NCBI RefSeq assembly: GCF_000934605.2
Contig: NZ_CP010897.2
Location: 806,001-870,000 of the forward strand
Reading direction: 5' to 3'
Source: Pandoraea vervacti
GTDB lineage: Bacteria; Pseudomonadota; Gammaproteobacteria; Burkholderiales; Burkholderiaceae
DNA: 64,000 nucleotides
Shown: positions 24,885-33,211 of the stretch, one piece after another
Layout of the letters: every line of letters begins with the position of its first letter
Position numbering within the stretch: position 1 is the first letter of the stretch
Position numbers and translations under genes: made by a program
Notes under the pieces: model-generated
Databases searched by the model: none
Told to the model about the DNA's origin: nothing
What the model saw: the letters and a program-made list of their open reading frames with translations, nothing else

Positions 24885-26270
24885 TTACCGCGTTGCGCTC
24901 ACCGGAACCCCGGCGGCGCTGTTTTTCTGGCGCAGGCGATAGCCGACACCCAGCACGACCAGCCACACCGGAATCAGGTAGACGGAGATGCGCAGGTCCG
25001 GAATCAGGTACATAACGACCAGAATGCCGGCCAGGAACGCGAGGCAAAGATAGTTGGTCAGCGGATAGCCGAGACTCTTGAACAGCGTGGTCTGACCGGC
25101 GCGCGCCTTCGCGCGGCGAAATGCCAGGTGAATCACGCTGATCATCGCCCAGTTGATGATCAGTGCCGAGACGACCAGTCCCATCAGCAGTTCGAACGCC
25201 TTGCCCGGCATGAAGTAGTTGATCACGACACACACTGCGGTGGCCGCGGCCGAGACGCCAAGTGCGGCGAGCGGAATGCCGCGCGAATTGACCTTGAGCA
25301 GCGCACGCGGCGCGTTGCCCTGACCGGCCAGACCGTAAAGCATGCGGCTGTTGCAATACACGCAGCTGTTGTAGACGGACAGCGCGGCGGTCAGTACCAC
25401 GGCGTTGAGCACGTGGGCGACGAAGTTGCTGTTGAGCTCATGGAAGATCAGCACGAACGGGCTGCCGCCGGTCACGACCTTTTCCCACGGATACAGCGAG
25501 AGCAGCACGCCCAGCGCGCCGACGTAGAAAATCAGAATGCGGTAGATGACCTGATTGGTCGCGCGCGGAATGGTACGCGACGGGTCGTCCGCCTCCGCAG
25601 CGGTAATGCCGACCAGCTCCAGTCCCCCGAAGGAAAACATGATGACGGCCATCGCCATGACCAGACCGGACACGCCGTTCGGGAAGAAACCGCCGTGTTG
25701 CCAAAGGTTGGCGACGCTGGCTTCGGGCCCGGCGTTGCCCGAGAAGAGCAGGTAGCCGCCGAATCCGATCATGCCGACGATGGCGGCGACCTTGACGATG
25801 GCGAACCAGAACTCCATCTCGCCATACGACTTCACGCTGGACAGATTGACGGCGTTGATCAGCCCGAAGCACACAAGCGCCGAGACCCACGTCGGGATCG
25901 CAGGCCACCAGTACTGCACGTAGATGCCCACGGCAGAGAGCTCCGCCATCGAGACGAGCACGTAGAGCACCCAGTAATTCCAACCGGAAACGAACCCGGC
26001 AAACTGACCGCAATACTTGTTGGCGAAGTAGCTGAAGGAGCCGGCGACGGGTTCGTCGACCACCATTTCACCAAGCTGTCGCATGATGAAGAACGCGACG
26101 ATGCCGGCAATGGCGTAGCCCAGCAAAACGGATGGGCCAGCGGTCTTGATGGTTTGTGCGATGCCCAGAAACAGGCCGGTGCCGATCGCGCCACCCAGCG
26201 CGATCAATTGGATGTGACGATTCTTCAGGCCGCGATGAAGCGAGCCGTCTTGTGCTGCATTGGTGGACAT
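24885..26270 (-). CDS. aroP: Aromatic amino acid permease (APC family, AroP/PheP-like)
   Basis: A 461-residue inner-membrane permease with 12 hydrophobic segments. The amino-acid/polyamine signature is at the N-terminus (LKNRHIQLIALGGAIGTGLF), and the family blocks LGYAIAGIVAFFIMRQLGEM and SFGGLELVGITAAEADDP follow. This fits AroP, PheP or GabP; position between hppD and tyrB makes phenylalanine/tyrosine uptake most likely. AAGGA precedes the ATG. The gene is 164 bases downstream of hppD on the same strand. Confidence 0.9.
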   Translation of the reverse strand: MSTNAAQDGSLHRGLKNRHIQLIALGGAIGTGLFLGIAQTIKTAGPSVLLGYAIAGIVAFFIMRQLGEMVVDEPVAGSFSYFANKYCGQFAGFVSGWNYWVLYVLVSMAELSAVGIYVQYWWPAIPTWVSALVCFGLINAVNLSSVKSYGEMEFWFAIVKVAAIVGMIGFGGYLLFSGNAGPEASVANLWQHGGFFPNGVSGLVMAMAVIMFSFGGLELVGITAAEADDPSRTIPRATNQVIYRILIFYVGALGVLLSLYPWEKVVTGGSPFVLIFHELNSNFVAHVLNAVVLTAALSVYNSCVYCNSRMLYGLAGQGNAPRALLKVNSRGIPLAALGVSAAATAVCVVINYFMPGKAFELLMGLVVSALIINWAMISVIHLAFRRAKARAGQTTLFKSLGYPLTNYLCLAFLAGILVVMYLIPDLRISVYLIPVWLVVLGVGYRLRQKNSAAGVPVSATR

Positions 26271-26434
26271 GTTGTTTCCTTACCCTGCCTTCATTGCCAC
26301 GCGGCGCGCTTCTCTGTTTTCGTTCGATGGGAACGAACCGGAACCGTTGAGCCGCCACGGCGCGGCGCTTATGGCGCCGTCGCCGTGTCCTTTGGGATCG
26401 CCCGTGCGAGCGGACGATCGTGTCTCCCCCGGAC

Positions 26435-27508
26435 TCAGACCTTGAGCGTGCCGCGCTCGATCTGGTCGCGCTCCAGCGATTCGAACAGCGCTTTGAAGTT
26501 GCCTTCGCCGAAGCCGTCGTCACCTTCACGCTGGATAAACTCGAAGAACACCGGGCCGAGCAACGTCTTGGAGAAGATCTGCAACAGCAGGCGCGGCTTG
26601 CCGCCTTCGGTCGTCCCGTCCACCAGAATGCCGCGCGACTTCAGTTCGCCCACCGGCTGACCGTGCCCCGGCAGACGGGTCTCGAGGCCCTGGTAGTAGA
26701 AGTCGTTCGGCGCGGTCATGAGTTCGACGCCTGCCATTTGCAGGTTGTCGATGACCTGGATCAGATTGTCGGTGAGGAAGGCGATGTGCTGAATCCCTTC
26801 GCCATTGAAGGCCATCAGGAATTCCTCGATCTGGCCGCTGCCCTTGGCCGATTCCTCGTTCAGGGGAATGCGGATTTTACCATCGGGGGCCGTCATGGCC
26901 TTGGAGGTCAGGCCCGTGTATTCGCCGGAGATGTCGAAGTAGCGAATTTCGCGGAAGTTGAACAGCTTCTCGTAGAAGTTGGCCCAGTAAGCCATGCGAC
27001 CGCGGTAGACGTTGTGCGTCAGGTGATCGATCAGGCGCAGGCCGTGACCGACGGGGTGACGGTCGACGCCTTCGATGTATTCGAAGTCGATGTCATAGAT
27101 CGACTTGCCCTCTTCGAAGCGGTCGATCAGATACAGCGGCGCGCCGCCAATGCCCTTGATCGCGGGCAGGCGCAGTTCCATCGGACCGGTTTCGATTTCG
27201 ACGGGCTGTGCACCGAGTTCGAGGGCGCGCGCGTAGGCCTTGTGCGAGTCCTTCACGCGAAAGGCCATGCCGCAGGCGCTCGGGCCGTGCTCGGCGGCGA
27301 AGTAGGCCGCTTCGCTGTTCGGCTCGCGGTTCACGATGAAGTTGACCTCGCCCTGACGGTACAGCAGCACGTCCTTGGAGCGGTGACGCGCCACGAGCGT
27401 GAAGCCCATCTGCTCGAAAATGGGTTCGAGGACGTTCGGCGTGGGCGAAGCGAATTCCACGAATTCGAAGCCCATGAGTTGCATCGGATTTTCAAACAGG
27501 TCGGCCAT
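26435..27508 (-). CDS. hppD: 4-hydroxyphenylpyruvate dioxygenase
   Basis: A 357-residue Fe(II), alpha-keto-acid dioxygenase converting 4-hydroxyphenylpyruvate to homogentisate. The metal ligands are H162 (LIDHLTHNVYRG), H241 (GEGIQHIAFLTDN) and E323 (VFFEFIQREGDDGFGEGN), one residue shifted from the Pseudomonas enzyme. Two vicinal-oxygen-chelate domains are present. It is the first gene of the hppD-aroP-tyrB operon and is divergent from an Lrp-family gene. Homogentisate dioxygenase and later genes are not in the window. The start at 27508 gives MADLFENPMQLMGFEF, the standard opening. Confidence 0.97.
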   Translation of the reverse strand: MADLFENPMQLMGFEFVEFASPTPNVLEPIFEQMGFTLVARHRSKDVLLYRQGEVNFIVNREPNSEAAYFAAEHGPSACGMAFRVKDSHKAYARALELGAQPVEIETGPMELRLPAIKGIGGAPLYLIDRFEEGKSIYDIDFEYIEGVDRHPVGHGLRLIDHLTHNVYRGRMAYWANFYEKLFNFREIRYFDISGEYTGLTSKAMTAPDGKIRIPLNEESAKGSGQIEEFLMAFNGEGIQHIAFLTDNLIQVIDNLQMAGVELMTAPNDFYYQGLETRLPGHGQPVGELKSRGILVDGTTEGGKPRLLLQIFSKTLLGPVFFEFIQREGDDGFGEGNFKALFESLERDQIERGTLKV

Positions 27509-27857
27509 GATCGTCTCGGCTGGGTGAAGTGATGGGTAGGGATGACAAATAAGTTCGACGCAAACGTTCGACACAAGCTTTGACGCAGGCGCCGCCCGGA
27601 TGTTGTTCTCACGCCCGCGCAGGATTTGCCGGCGGGTGAAACAAAATTGTGCTCACTGAACCGATGAGTCGGGAAATTGAAGACAGCGCGTTCCGACCGA
27701 CGGAACCTGTTTCATTGCAAGCGATTCGCACTAATTTGCGTCATTTCATGAGGGGCAGTGTAAGGGCGGCGAGACAAAATAGGATTTCGTAACAGTGCTA
27801 GGGAAACCCTAGGTTATGCACTAATATTTCGTAAAAACTGCCTCTCTGGAAATTAAA
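27509..27857. other. 349-bp divergent regulatory region, hppD/Lrp-family gene
   Basis: Left half contains the hppD leader. The right half is clearly AT-richer and holds the symmetric element at 27784-27834. No gene is seen. Confidence 0.6.
27784..27834. promoter_or_regulatory. Candidate Lrp-family operator: palindrome flanked by direct repeats
   Basis: CTAGGG-AAA-CCCTAG (27798-27812) is a perfect palindrome. It is flanked by two direct copies of ATTTCGTAA at 27784-27792 and 27826-27834, 42 bases apart, about four helical turns. The right copy ends 23 bases before the GTG start of the Lrp-family gene, so autoregulation is likely, possibly with control of hppD. Confidence 0.5.
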
Positions 27858-28331
27858 GTGCAAAACATTGAGATCGACCGGATTGACGTACGCTTGCTGG
27901 GGATTTTGCAGTCCCACGGGCGAATTTCGAACCTGGAGCTGGCCGAGGCCATCAAGCTGTCGCCCGCGCAGACGCTCAGGCGTCACCGTCGCCTCGAAGA
28001 GATGGGGGTGATCAAGGGCTACGACACGCGACTGGACGCCCAGCGGCTCGGCTTCAGCGTCGTCGCCTTCGTCCATGTGACGATGGAGCGCGGCCATATC
28101 CGCGACCTGTCCAACTTCAAGGGACTGGTCGCGGAACTGGCGCAGATTCAGGAATGTTTCTCCGTGACGGGAGACATCGATTACGTGCTCAAGGTCGTGG
28201 CGCGCGATCTCAAGGCGTTGTCGGATTTCCTGCTCGATACGCTCATGCGCATTCCGGGCGTGAGCGCGGTGAAGTCGAGCGTCTGTCTCGACGAGATCAA
28301 ATGCACCTCCGCGGTGCCGCTGCAAACGTAA
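27858..28331 (+). CDS. Lrp/AsnC-family transcriptional regulator
   Basis: A 157-residue Lrp/AsnC protein. The N-terminal helix-turn-helix is IDRIDVRLLGILQSHG...LELAEAIKLSPAQTLRRHRRLEEMGVI (about 7-52). The C-terminal RAM effector domain includes SVTGDIDYVLKVVARDL and IPGVSAVKSSVCL. The start is GTG at 27858. Divergent placement from hppD suggests it responds to tyrosine, phenylalanine or their keto acids and controls the hppD-aroP-tyrB operon; that is inference from position. Confidence 0.92.
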   Translation: MQNIEIDRIDVRLLGILQSHGRISNLELAEAIKLSPAQTLRRHRRLEEMGVIKGYDTRLDAQRLGFSVVAFVHVTMERGHIRDLSNFKGLVAELAQIQECFSVTGDIDYVLKVVARDLKALSDFLLDTLMRIPGVSAVKSSVCLDEIKCTSAVPLQT

Positions 28332-28444
28332 TGGCATGCGCGCCTGGGGCGGGAGATCGCAGGAGGTCGCAGGCATCGAGAAAACGTCTCGAGGCGACAC
28401 ATCATGGTTGACAGGGCCCAAAAATCTGTGATTTCATGTGCCAC

Positions 28445-28531
28445 ATGATCACCGCGCAATTCTCCCTCTCGCTACGACTACTAGCCCGCTCCACCGGGCT
28501 TGGTCCGTTGCTGCGCGCGTGCATCGTCTGA
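28445..28531 (+). CDS. Putative leucine-rich leader peptide of leuA
   Basis: A 28-residue frame whose core is FSLSLRLLARSTGLGPLLRA. Seven of 28 codons are leucine, three of them the rare CTA, clustered at positions 8-13 and 19-23, as expected when ribosome stalling senses leucyl-tRNA. An in-frame ATG at 28436 would add three residues. A hairpin (AGCCCG/CGGGCT, 28483-28500) overlaps the leucine codons. Weak points: no clear Shine-Dalgarno and no T-run after the downstream hairpin. I judge it a real regulatory frame with moderate confidence. Confidence 0.5.
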   Translation: MITAQFSLSLRLLARSTGLGPLLRACIV

Positions 28532-28571
28532 ATTCCTCATTGAAGCACCGCTGATTTTCCCCAGTTACGCC

Positions 28572-28603
28572 GACCTGAGCCCCGGTTCATCCAACCGGAG
28601 GTC
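28572..28603 (+). promoter_or_regulatory. Hairpin between leader peptide and leuA
   Basis: CCGGTT/AACCGG (28582-28587 and 28593-28598) extended by GACCT/AGGTC across a bulge. It ends 62 bases before the leuA ATG. No U-tract follows, so it may act by factor-dependent termination or by sequestering the leuA leader. Confidence 0.5.
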
Positions 28604-28665
28604 GTAGCTTATCTGCGTCTGTGCGTCGTCCGGTTGACACTTTTGCTGACAATCGAGACACCGCC

Positions 28666-30378
28666 ATGTTGAAGAACCCTGCTACGAAGTACCGCCCGTT
28701 CACCCCGGTCAACATTCCCGACCGACAGTGGCCCAGCCGCACCATCACGCGTGCCCCGATCTGGATGAGCACCGATTTGCGCGACGGCAATCAGGCGCTC
28801 TTCGAGCCGATGGACGCGCAGCGCAAGATGCGCATGTTCAAGACGCTCGTCGCCATCGGCTTCAAGGAAATCGAAGTGGCGTTCCCGTCGGCCTCCGACA
28901 CCGACTTCAATTTCGTGCGCGAGCTGATCGAAGGCGGGCATATCCCGGATGACGTCACCATCGAAGTGCTCACGCAGGCACGCGACGACCTCATCGAGCG
29001 CACCTTCGCCGCCCTCAAGGGCGTCCCTCGCGCCATCGTCCATCTCTACAACGCGACCGCCCCCGAATTCCGCCGCATCGTCTTCAATCTCGATCAGCCG
29101 GGGGTGAAGGCGCTCGCCGTGTCCGCCGCGAAGACGATCAAGCGCTGTGCCGACGCCGCGCCGGAAACGCAATGGACGTTGCAGTACAGCCCGGAAACGT
29201 TCACGGGCACGGAACTCGAATTTGCGAAGGAAGTGTGCGACGCCGTGTTCGACGTATGGCAGCCGACACCTGAGCGCAAGAGCATCGTCAATTTGCCGGC
29301 CACGGTCGAAATCGGCACGCCCAACTACTACGCCGACCAGATCGAGTGGATGCACCGCAACCTCGCGCGTCGCGATTCGCTGATTCTCTCCGTGCACCCG
29401 CACAACGACCGCGGCACCGCGGTTGCCGCCGCCGAACTGGCCGTGATGGCCGGCGCCGACCGTATCGAGGGCTGCCTCTTCGGTAACGGCGAGCGCACCG
29501 GCAACGTCGACCTCGTCACGCTCGCCCTGAACCTGTACACGCAAGGGGTGGATCCGGGCCTCGACTTCTCGAACATCAACGAAGTCGCCCGCACGTCGGA
29601 AGAATGCACGCAGTTGCCGGTGCATCCGCGTCATCCGTATGTCGGGGACCTCGTCTTCACCGCGTTCTCCGGTTCGCACCAGGACGCCATCAAGAAGGGC
29701 TTCGCCGCGCAGAAGCCGGACACGATCTGGGAGGTGCCGTATCTCCCCATCGATCCGAGCGATCTCGGCCGCACGTACGATTCGATCATTCGAGTGAACA
29801 GCCAGTCGGGCAAGGGCGGCATTGCGTACCTGCTGGAGCAGGCATACGGCGTGCAGATGCCGCGTCGTCTGCAAGTCGATTTCAGCTCGGCCGTCCAGCG
29901 TTACACCGACGAGACCGGCGCGGAAGTCACCGCGTCGCAAATCTGGCAACTCTTCCAGAAGGAATATGTGGCCTCGACGGCGCCGCTCGCCTATGTCGGT
30001 CACTCGCTCTCCGAGCGCGACGGGCGTCAGCACATTGCGGTGACCGTGGACATTCACGGCCAGCGCACGACCGTCTCGGGCGCCGGTAACGGTCCGCTCG
30101 ATGCGTTGATGAACGCCATGCGCACCCCGGTTCGCGTGCAGCACTACGAGGAGCGCGCGCTGACGCAAGGGGCGGACGCCCGTGCCGTCGCAATTGCCGA
30201 AATGGCGGGTGACACGATCGTGGGCAGCGCGTTCGGGGTGGGGATCGACGCCAACCTGACGACGGCATCGATTCACGCGGTCATCAGCGGTATCAATCGC
30301 GCTTACGAGCGCAGCGATGCGCAGGCGCAAGGCACGTTCTTCGACGCCGTGATGCGAGACGTGGCGAAGGCCGTCTGA
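28666..30378 (+). CDS. leuA: 2-isopropylmalate synthase
   Basis: A 570-residue enzyme of the long LeuA type, condensing acetyl-CoA with 2-oxoisovalerate in the first committed step of leucine synthesis. The catalytic TIM barrel has the DRE-TIM opening STDLRDGNQALFEP, FKEIEVAFPSASDTD and the metal-binding SVHPHNDRGTAVAAAE. The C-terminal leucine-binding LeuA dimer domain occupies roughly 450-570. The ATG at 28666 begins MLKNPATKYRPFTPVNIPDRQWPS, the standard start. Leader elements upstream suggest leucine-responsive control. It is not with leuBCD. Confidence 0.96.
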   Translation: MLKNPATKYRPFTPVNIPDRQWPSRTITRAPIWMSTDLRDGNQALFEPMDAQRKMRMFKTLVAIGFKEIEVAFPSASDTDFNFVRELIEGGHIPDDVTIEVLTQARDDLIERTFAALKGVPRAIVHLYNATAPEFRRIVFNLDQPGVKALAVSAAKTIKRCADAAPETQWTLQYSPETFTGTELEFAKEVCDAVFDVWQPTPERKSIVNLPATVEIGTPNYYADQIEWMHRNLARRDSLILSVHPHNDRGTAVAAAELAVMAGADRIEGCLFGNGERTGNVDLVTLALNLYTQGVDPGLDFSNINEVARTSEECTQLPVHPRHPYVGDLVFTAFSGSHQDAIKKGFAAQKPDTIWEVPYLPIDPSDLGRTYDSIIRVNSQSGKGGIAYLLEQAYGVQMPRRLQVDFSSAVQRYTDETGAEVTASQIWQLFQKEYVASTAPLAYVGHSLSERDGRQHIAVTVDIHGQRTTVSGAGNGPLDALMNAMRTPVRVQHYEERALTQGADARAVAIAEMAGDTIVGSAFGVGIDANLTTASIHAVISGINRAYERSDAQAQGTFFDAVMRDVAKAV

Positions 30379-30467
30379 GCCGTTCGGGCGCAGCAAGACA
30401 GCAAGACGGCAGGACAGTTGGAAGGATGGAAGGAGACAGACGCAAACCAGGGCAAACGAATCCCGTG

Positions 30468-30503
30468 CGGCACTGATCGTGCGCACGGGATTCCGGGAGC
30501 GGC
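30468..30503. terminator. Inverted repeat between convergent leuA and pcaF
   Basis: Perfect 12-bp arms GAATCCCGTGCG/CGCACGGGATTC with a 12-base spacer, midway between the two stop codons. No strong T-run; probable bidirectional terminator. A short 8-bp duplication (AGCAAGAC, 30392-30407) lies to its left. Confidence 0.55.
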
Positions 30504-30565
30504 GTGTCGGGACTGACCGGTTCTGCACGCAATCCCGGCCCCGAAACCTCGGCGGGGTAGTTGTC

Positions 30566-31768
30566 TTACACCGCTTCGATGGCGATAGCGATGCCTTGGC
30601 CGACCCCAATGCACATCGTACACAGCGCGAAGCGTCCACCCGTTCGCTTCAGTTGATACATCGCCGTCGTGACCAGACGTGCGCCGCTCATGCCGAGCGG
30701 GTGGCCCAGTGCAATGGCGCCGCCGTTCGGGTTGACGCGCAGATCGTCGTCGGCCACGCCAAGTTGTCGCAACACGGCCAGGCCCTGGCTCGCAAACGCT
30801 TCGTTGAGTTCGATGACGTCGAACTGATCGAGCGACATACCGAGCCGCGCGAGCAGTTTTTGCGTTGCGGGAGCCGGACCGATGCCCATGATGCGCGGCG
30901 CCACGCCTGCCGTCGCCATGCCCAACACGCGGGCACGCGGCGTCAGGCCATAGCGCGCCGCACTCGCCTCGTCTGCCAGCAGCAGAGCGCAGGCGCCGTC
31001 GTTGACGCCAGAAGCGTTACCGGCGGTCACGGTGCCATCAGGGCGTACCACGCCCTTGAGTCTGGCGAGCGCTTCCATGTTCGTCGCACGCGGGTGTTCG
31101 TCGCGATCCACGATGATCGCCTCGCCCTTCTTCTGGGCGATCGACACCGGCGTGATTTCCTCGGCCAGCGTGCCGTCCGCCTGAGCGCGCGCCGCCTTTT
31201 CCTGCGAGCGCACCGCGAAGCGATCCTGATCTTCGCGGCTGATACCGAAATCGGTCGCCACGTTCTCGCCCGTCTCGGGCATCGAATCCACACCGTACTG
31301 CGCCTTCATCAGCGCATTGACGAAACGCCAGCCGATGGTCGTGTCGTAGATCTCCGCCTGACGCGAAAACGCGCTCGTCGCCTTGCCCATTACGAACGGG
31401 GCGCGGCTCATGCTCTCCACGCCACCGGCGATCATCAGACCGGCTTCGCCTGCCTTGATGGCACGTGCCGCGGTGCCGATAGCGTCCATGCCCGAGCCGC
31501 ACAGACGGTTGATCGTCGCGCCCGGCACATCTTGCGGCAGACCGGCAAGCAGCGACGACATACGCGCCACGTTGCGGTTGTCTTCACCGGCCTGATTCGC
31601 GCAGCCGTAGATCACGTCGGCGACTTGCGTCCAGTCGACGTTGGCGTTGCGCGCCATGAGCGCCTTGAGGGGGATGGCGCCGAGATCGTCGGCCCGCACC
31701 GACGACAGTGCGCCGCCGTAGCGACCGATGGGGGTACGGATCGCGTCGCAGATAAAGACTTCACTCAT
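30566..31768 (-). CDS. pcaF: 3-oxoadipyl-CoA thiolase
   Basis: A 400-residue thiolase. The nucleophilic C90 is in NRLCGSGMDA, the catalytic histidine near 356 is in GGAIALGHPLGMSGAR, and C386 is in CTMCIGVGQG. Context with a 3-oxoacid CoA-transferase pair and an IclR regulator makes it the last beta-ketoadipate step, cleaving 3-oxoadipyl-CoA to succinyl-CoA and acetyl-CoA. GAGG precedes the ATG. It is the third gene of the pcaIJF operon, 88 bases after pcaJ. A general acetyl-CoA acetyltransferase is less likely given the neighbours. Confidence 0.94.
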   Translation of the reverse strand: MSEVFICDAIRTPIGRYGGALSSVRADDLGAIPLKALMARNANVDWTQVADVIYGCANQAGEDNRNVARMSSLLAGLPQDVPGATINRLCGSGMDAIGTAARAIKAGEAGLMIAGGVESMSRAPFVMGKATSAFSRQAEIYDTTIGWRFVNALMKAQYGVDSMPETGENVATDFGISREDQDRFAVRSQEKAARAQADGTLAEEITPVSIAQKKGEAIIVDRDEHPRATNMEALARLKGVVRPDGTVTAGNASGVNDGACALLLADEASAARYGLTPRARVLGMATAGVAPRIMGIGPAPATQKLLARLGMSLDQFDVIELNEAFASQGLAVLRQLGVADDDLRVNPNGGAIALGHPLGMSGARLVTTAMYQLKRTGGRFALCTMCIGVGQGIAIAIEAV

Positions 31769-31856
31769 TTGGGTACCTCGTCGAATTCAACATCACCAAA
31801 TCAAAAAAATCGCCGGTGACATCTGGCATGTCCCGGCGAAGGTGTTCAGCGTGGTG

Positions 31857-32507
31857 TCAGGCAACGGCCGGTGAGGGCAGCAGCGTCACACCGGTCAGGC
31901 GTTGTAGTTCGTCGAACGACAGGCCCTCGACCATGTCGATCACACGCAGTCCTTCGGGCGTCACGTCGATCACGGCGAGATCCGTGTAGATGCGCGTGAC
32001 GCAGCCCACACCGGTGAGCGGATACGTGCATTGATCGACGATCTTGCTCTCGCCCTGTTTGGTCTGGTGCTCCATCATCACGAACACCTGCTTCGCACCG
32101 CTGGCGAGGTCCATCGCGCCGCCCACGGCCGGGATCGCATCGGGGGCGCCCGTGTGCCAGTTGGCGAGGTCGCCCGTCTTCGAGACCTGGAACGCGCCCA
32201 GCACGCAGAAGTCGAGGTGACCGCCGCGCATCATCGCGAACGAGTCGGCATGGTGGAAGAACGCGCCGCCCGGTTTGAGCGTGACAGGTTGTTTGCCGGC
32301 GTTGATGAGGTCGTCGTCCTCCTCGCCCTTGGCGGGCGCAGGGCCCATGCCGATGACACCGTTCTCGCTCTGGAGAATGATCTCCTTCTCGGCGGGCAGG
32401 TGATTGGCGACAGCGGTCGGCAGGCCGATGCCAAGGTTCACATAGGCGCCATCAGGAATGTCCTGGGCGACGCGGGCGGCCATCTGGTCGCGGGTCAGTC
32501 GGTTCAT
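31857..32507 (-). CDS. pcaJ: 3-oxoadipate CoA-transferase subunit B
   Basis: A 216-residue beta subunit of a class I CoA-transferase. The catalytic glutamate is E48 in the SENGV motif (IILQSENGVIGMGPAP), and the family opening YVNLGIGLPTAVANHLP is intact. With PcaI it transfers CoA from succinyl-CoA to 3-oxoadipate. GGAG precedes the ATG, and it starts 23 bases after the pcaI stop, within one operon. 3-Oxoacid (acetoacetate) CoA-transferase is the alternative; PcaF next door argues for 3-oxoadipate. Confidence 0.93.
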   Translation of the reverse strand: MNRLTRDQMAARVAQDIPDGAYVNLGIGLPTAVANHLPAEKEIILQSENGVIGMGPAPAKGEEDDDLINAGKQPVTLKPGGAFFHHADSFAMMRGGHLDFCVLGAFQVSKTGDLANWHTGAPDAIPAVGGAMDLASGAKQVFVMMEHQTKQGESKIVDQCTYPLTGVGCVTRIYTDLAVIDVTPEGLRVIDMVEGLSFDELQRLTGVTLLPSPAVA

Positions 32508-32530
32508 GTCTTGCTCCGGTCAGATGGGGG

Positions 32531-33211
32531 TCAGGCGCGCGCGGCGGCGGCAGGCACCGCGACGACACGTTGAACGAAGATGCCGGGCGTGACCACGGCT
32601 TCCGGATCGAGCTCGCCGAGTTCGACGACTTCGTCCACCTGAACGATCGCGCACTTCGCCGCCGTAGCCATGATCGGGCCGAAATTGCGGGCGGTCTTGC
32701 GGTACACGAGGTTGCCCCAGCGATCGCCCTTGAGCGCCTTGATGAGCGCGAAGTCGGCGTGGATGGGGGATTCGAGCACGTACGACTTGCCGTCGATCAC
32801 GCGCGTTTCCTTGCCTTCGGCAAGCAGCGTGCCGAAGCCGGTCGGCGTGAAGAAGCCGCCAATGCCGGCGCCCGCGGCGCGAATGCGCTCGGCAAGGTTG
32901 CCCTGCGGCACGAGTTCCAGCTCGATCTTGCCCGCACGGTACAGGCCGTCGAACACCTGAGAGTCGGTCTGACGCGGGAACGAGCAGATGATCTTGCGTA
33001 CGCGCCCGGCCTTGAGCAGCGCCGCGAGGCCCGTCTCGCCGTTGCCGGCGTTGTTGTTGACGATGGTCAGATCGCGCGCGCCCTGTTCGATCAGGGCATC
33101 GATGAGCGCCGAGGGCATGCCGGCGTTGCCAAAGCCGCCAATCATGATCGTCGCGCCGTCGTGAACGTCCGCGACCGCGCTGGCGAGCGAGTCGTAAATC
33201 TTGTTGATCAC
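32531..33211 (-). CDS. pcaI: 3-oxoadipate CoA-transferase subunit A
   Basis: A 226-residue alpha subunit of a class I CoA-transferase. The CoA-binding signature is ATIMIGGFGNAGMPSALIDAL (about 20-40), with NNNAGNGETGLAALL and GGFFTPTGFGTLLAEGK. It starts with GTG at 33211, supported by a strong AGGAGG six bases upstream. It is first in pcaIJF and faces the IclR regulator gene across the 15-bp inverted repeat at 33327. Confidence 0.93.
   Translation of the reverse strand: MINKIYDSLASAVADVHDGATIMIGGFGNAGMPSALIDALIEQGARDLTIVNNNAGNGETGLAALLKAGRVRKIICSFPRQTDSQVFDGLYRAGKIELELVPQGNLAERIRAAGAGIGGFFTPTGFGTLLAEGKETRVIDGKSYVLESPIHADFALIKALKGDRWGNLVYRKTARNFGPIMATAAKCAIVQVDEVVELGELDPEAVVTPGIFVQRVVAVPAAAARA

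Larger units (their letters stand above)
28332..28665. promoter_or_regulatory. leuA leader region
   Basis: This 334-bp stretch holds a TTGACA hexamer at 28408-28413, a short leucine-rich reading frame at 28445-28531, an internal hairpin at 28483-28500 and a second hairpin at 28572-28603, all upstream of leuA. The order resembles an attenuation-type amino-acid biosynthesis leader. A good -10 hexamer is not evident. Confidence 0.6.

Noticed and set aside
28633..28638. A second TTGACA close to leuA considered as its main promoter
   Set aside because: It is only 28 bases from the start codon with no room for a -10 element and leader; probably chance.
28609..30639. A 676-codon open frame antisense to leuA
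   Set aside because: It mirrors leuA codon structure, is rich in Arg/His/Asp as expected of reverse-strand reading in high-GC DNA, and matches no family.
30479..31819. A 446-codon forward frame over pcaF
   Set aside because: Antisense to a thiolase with all catalytic residues; no recognisable domain.
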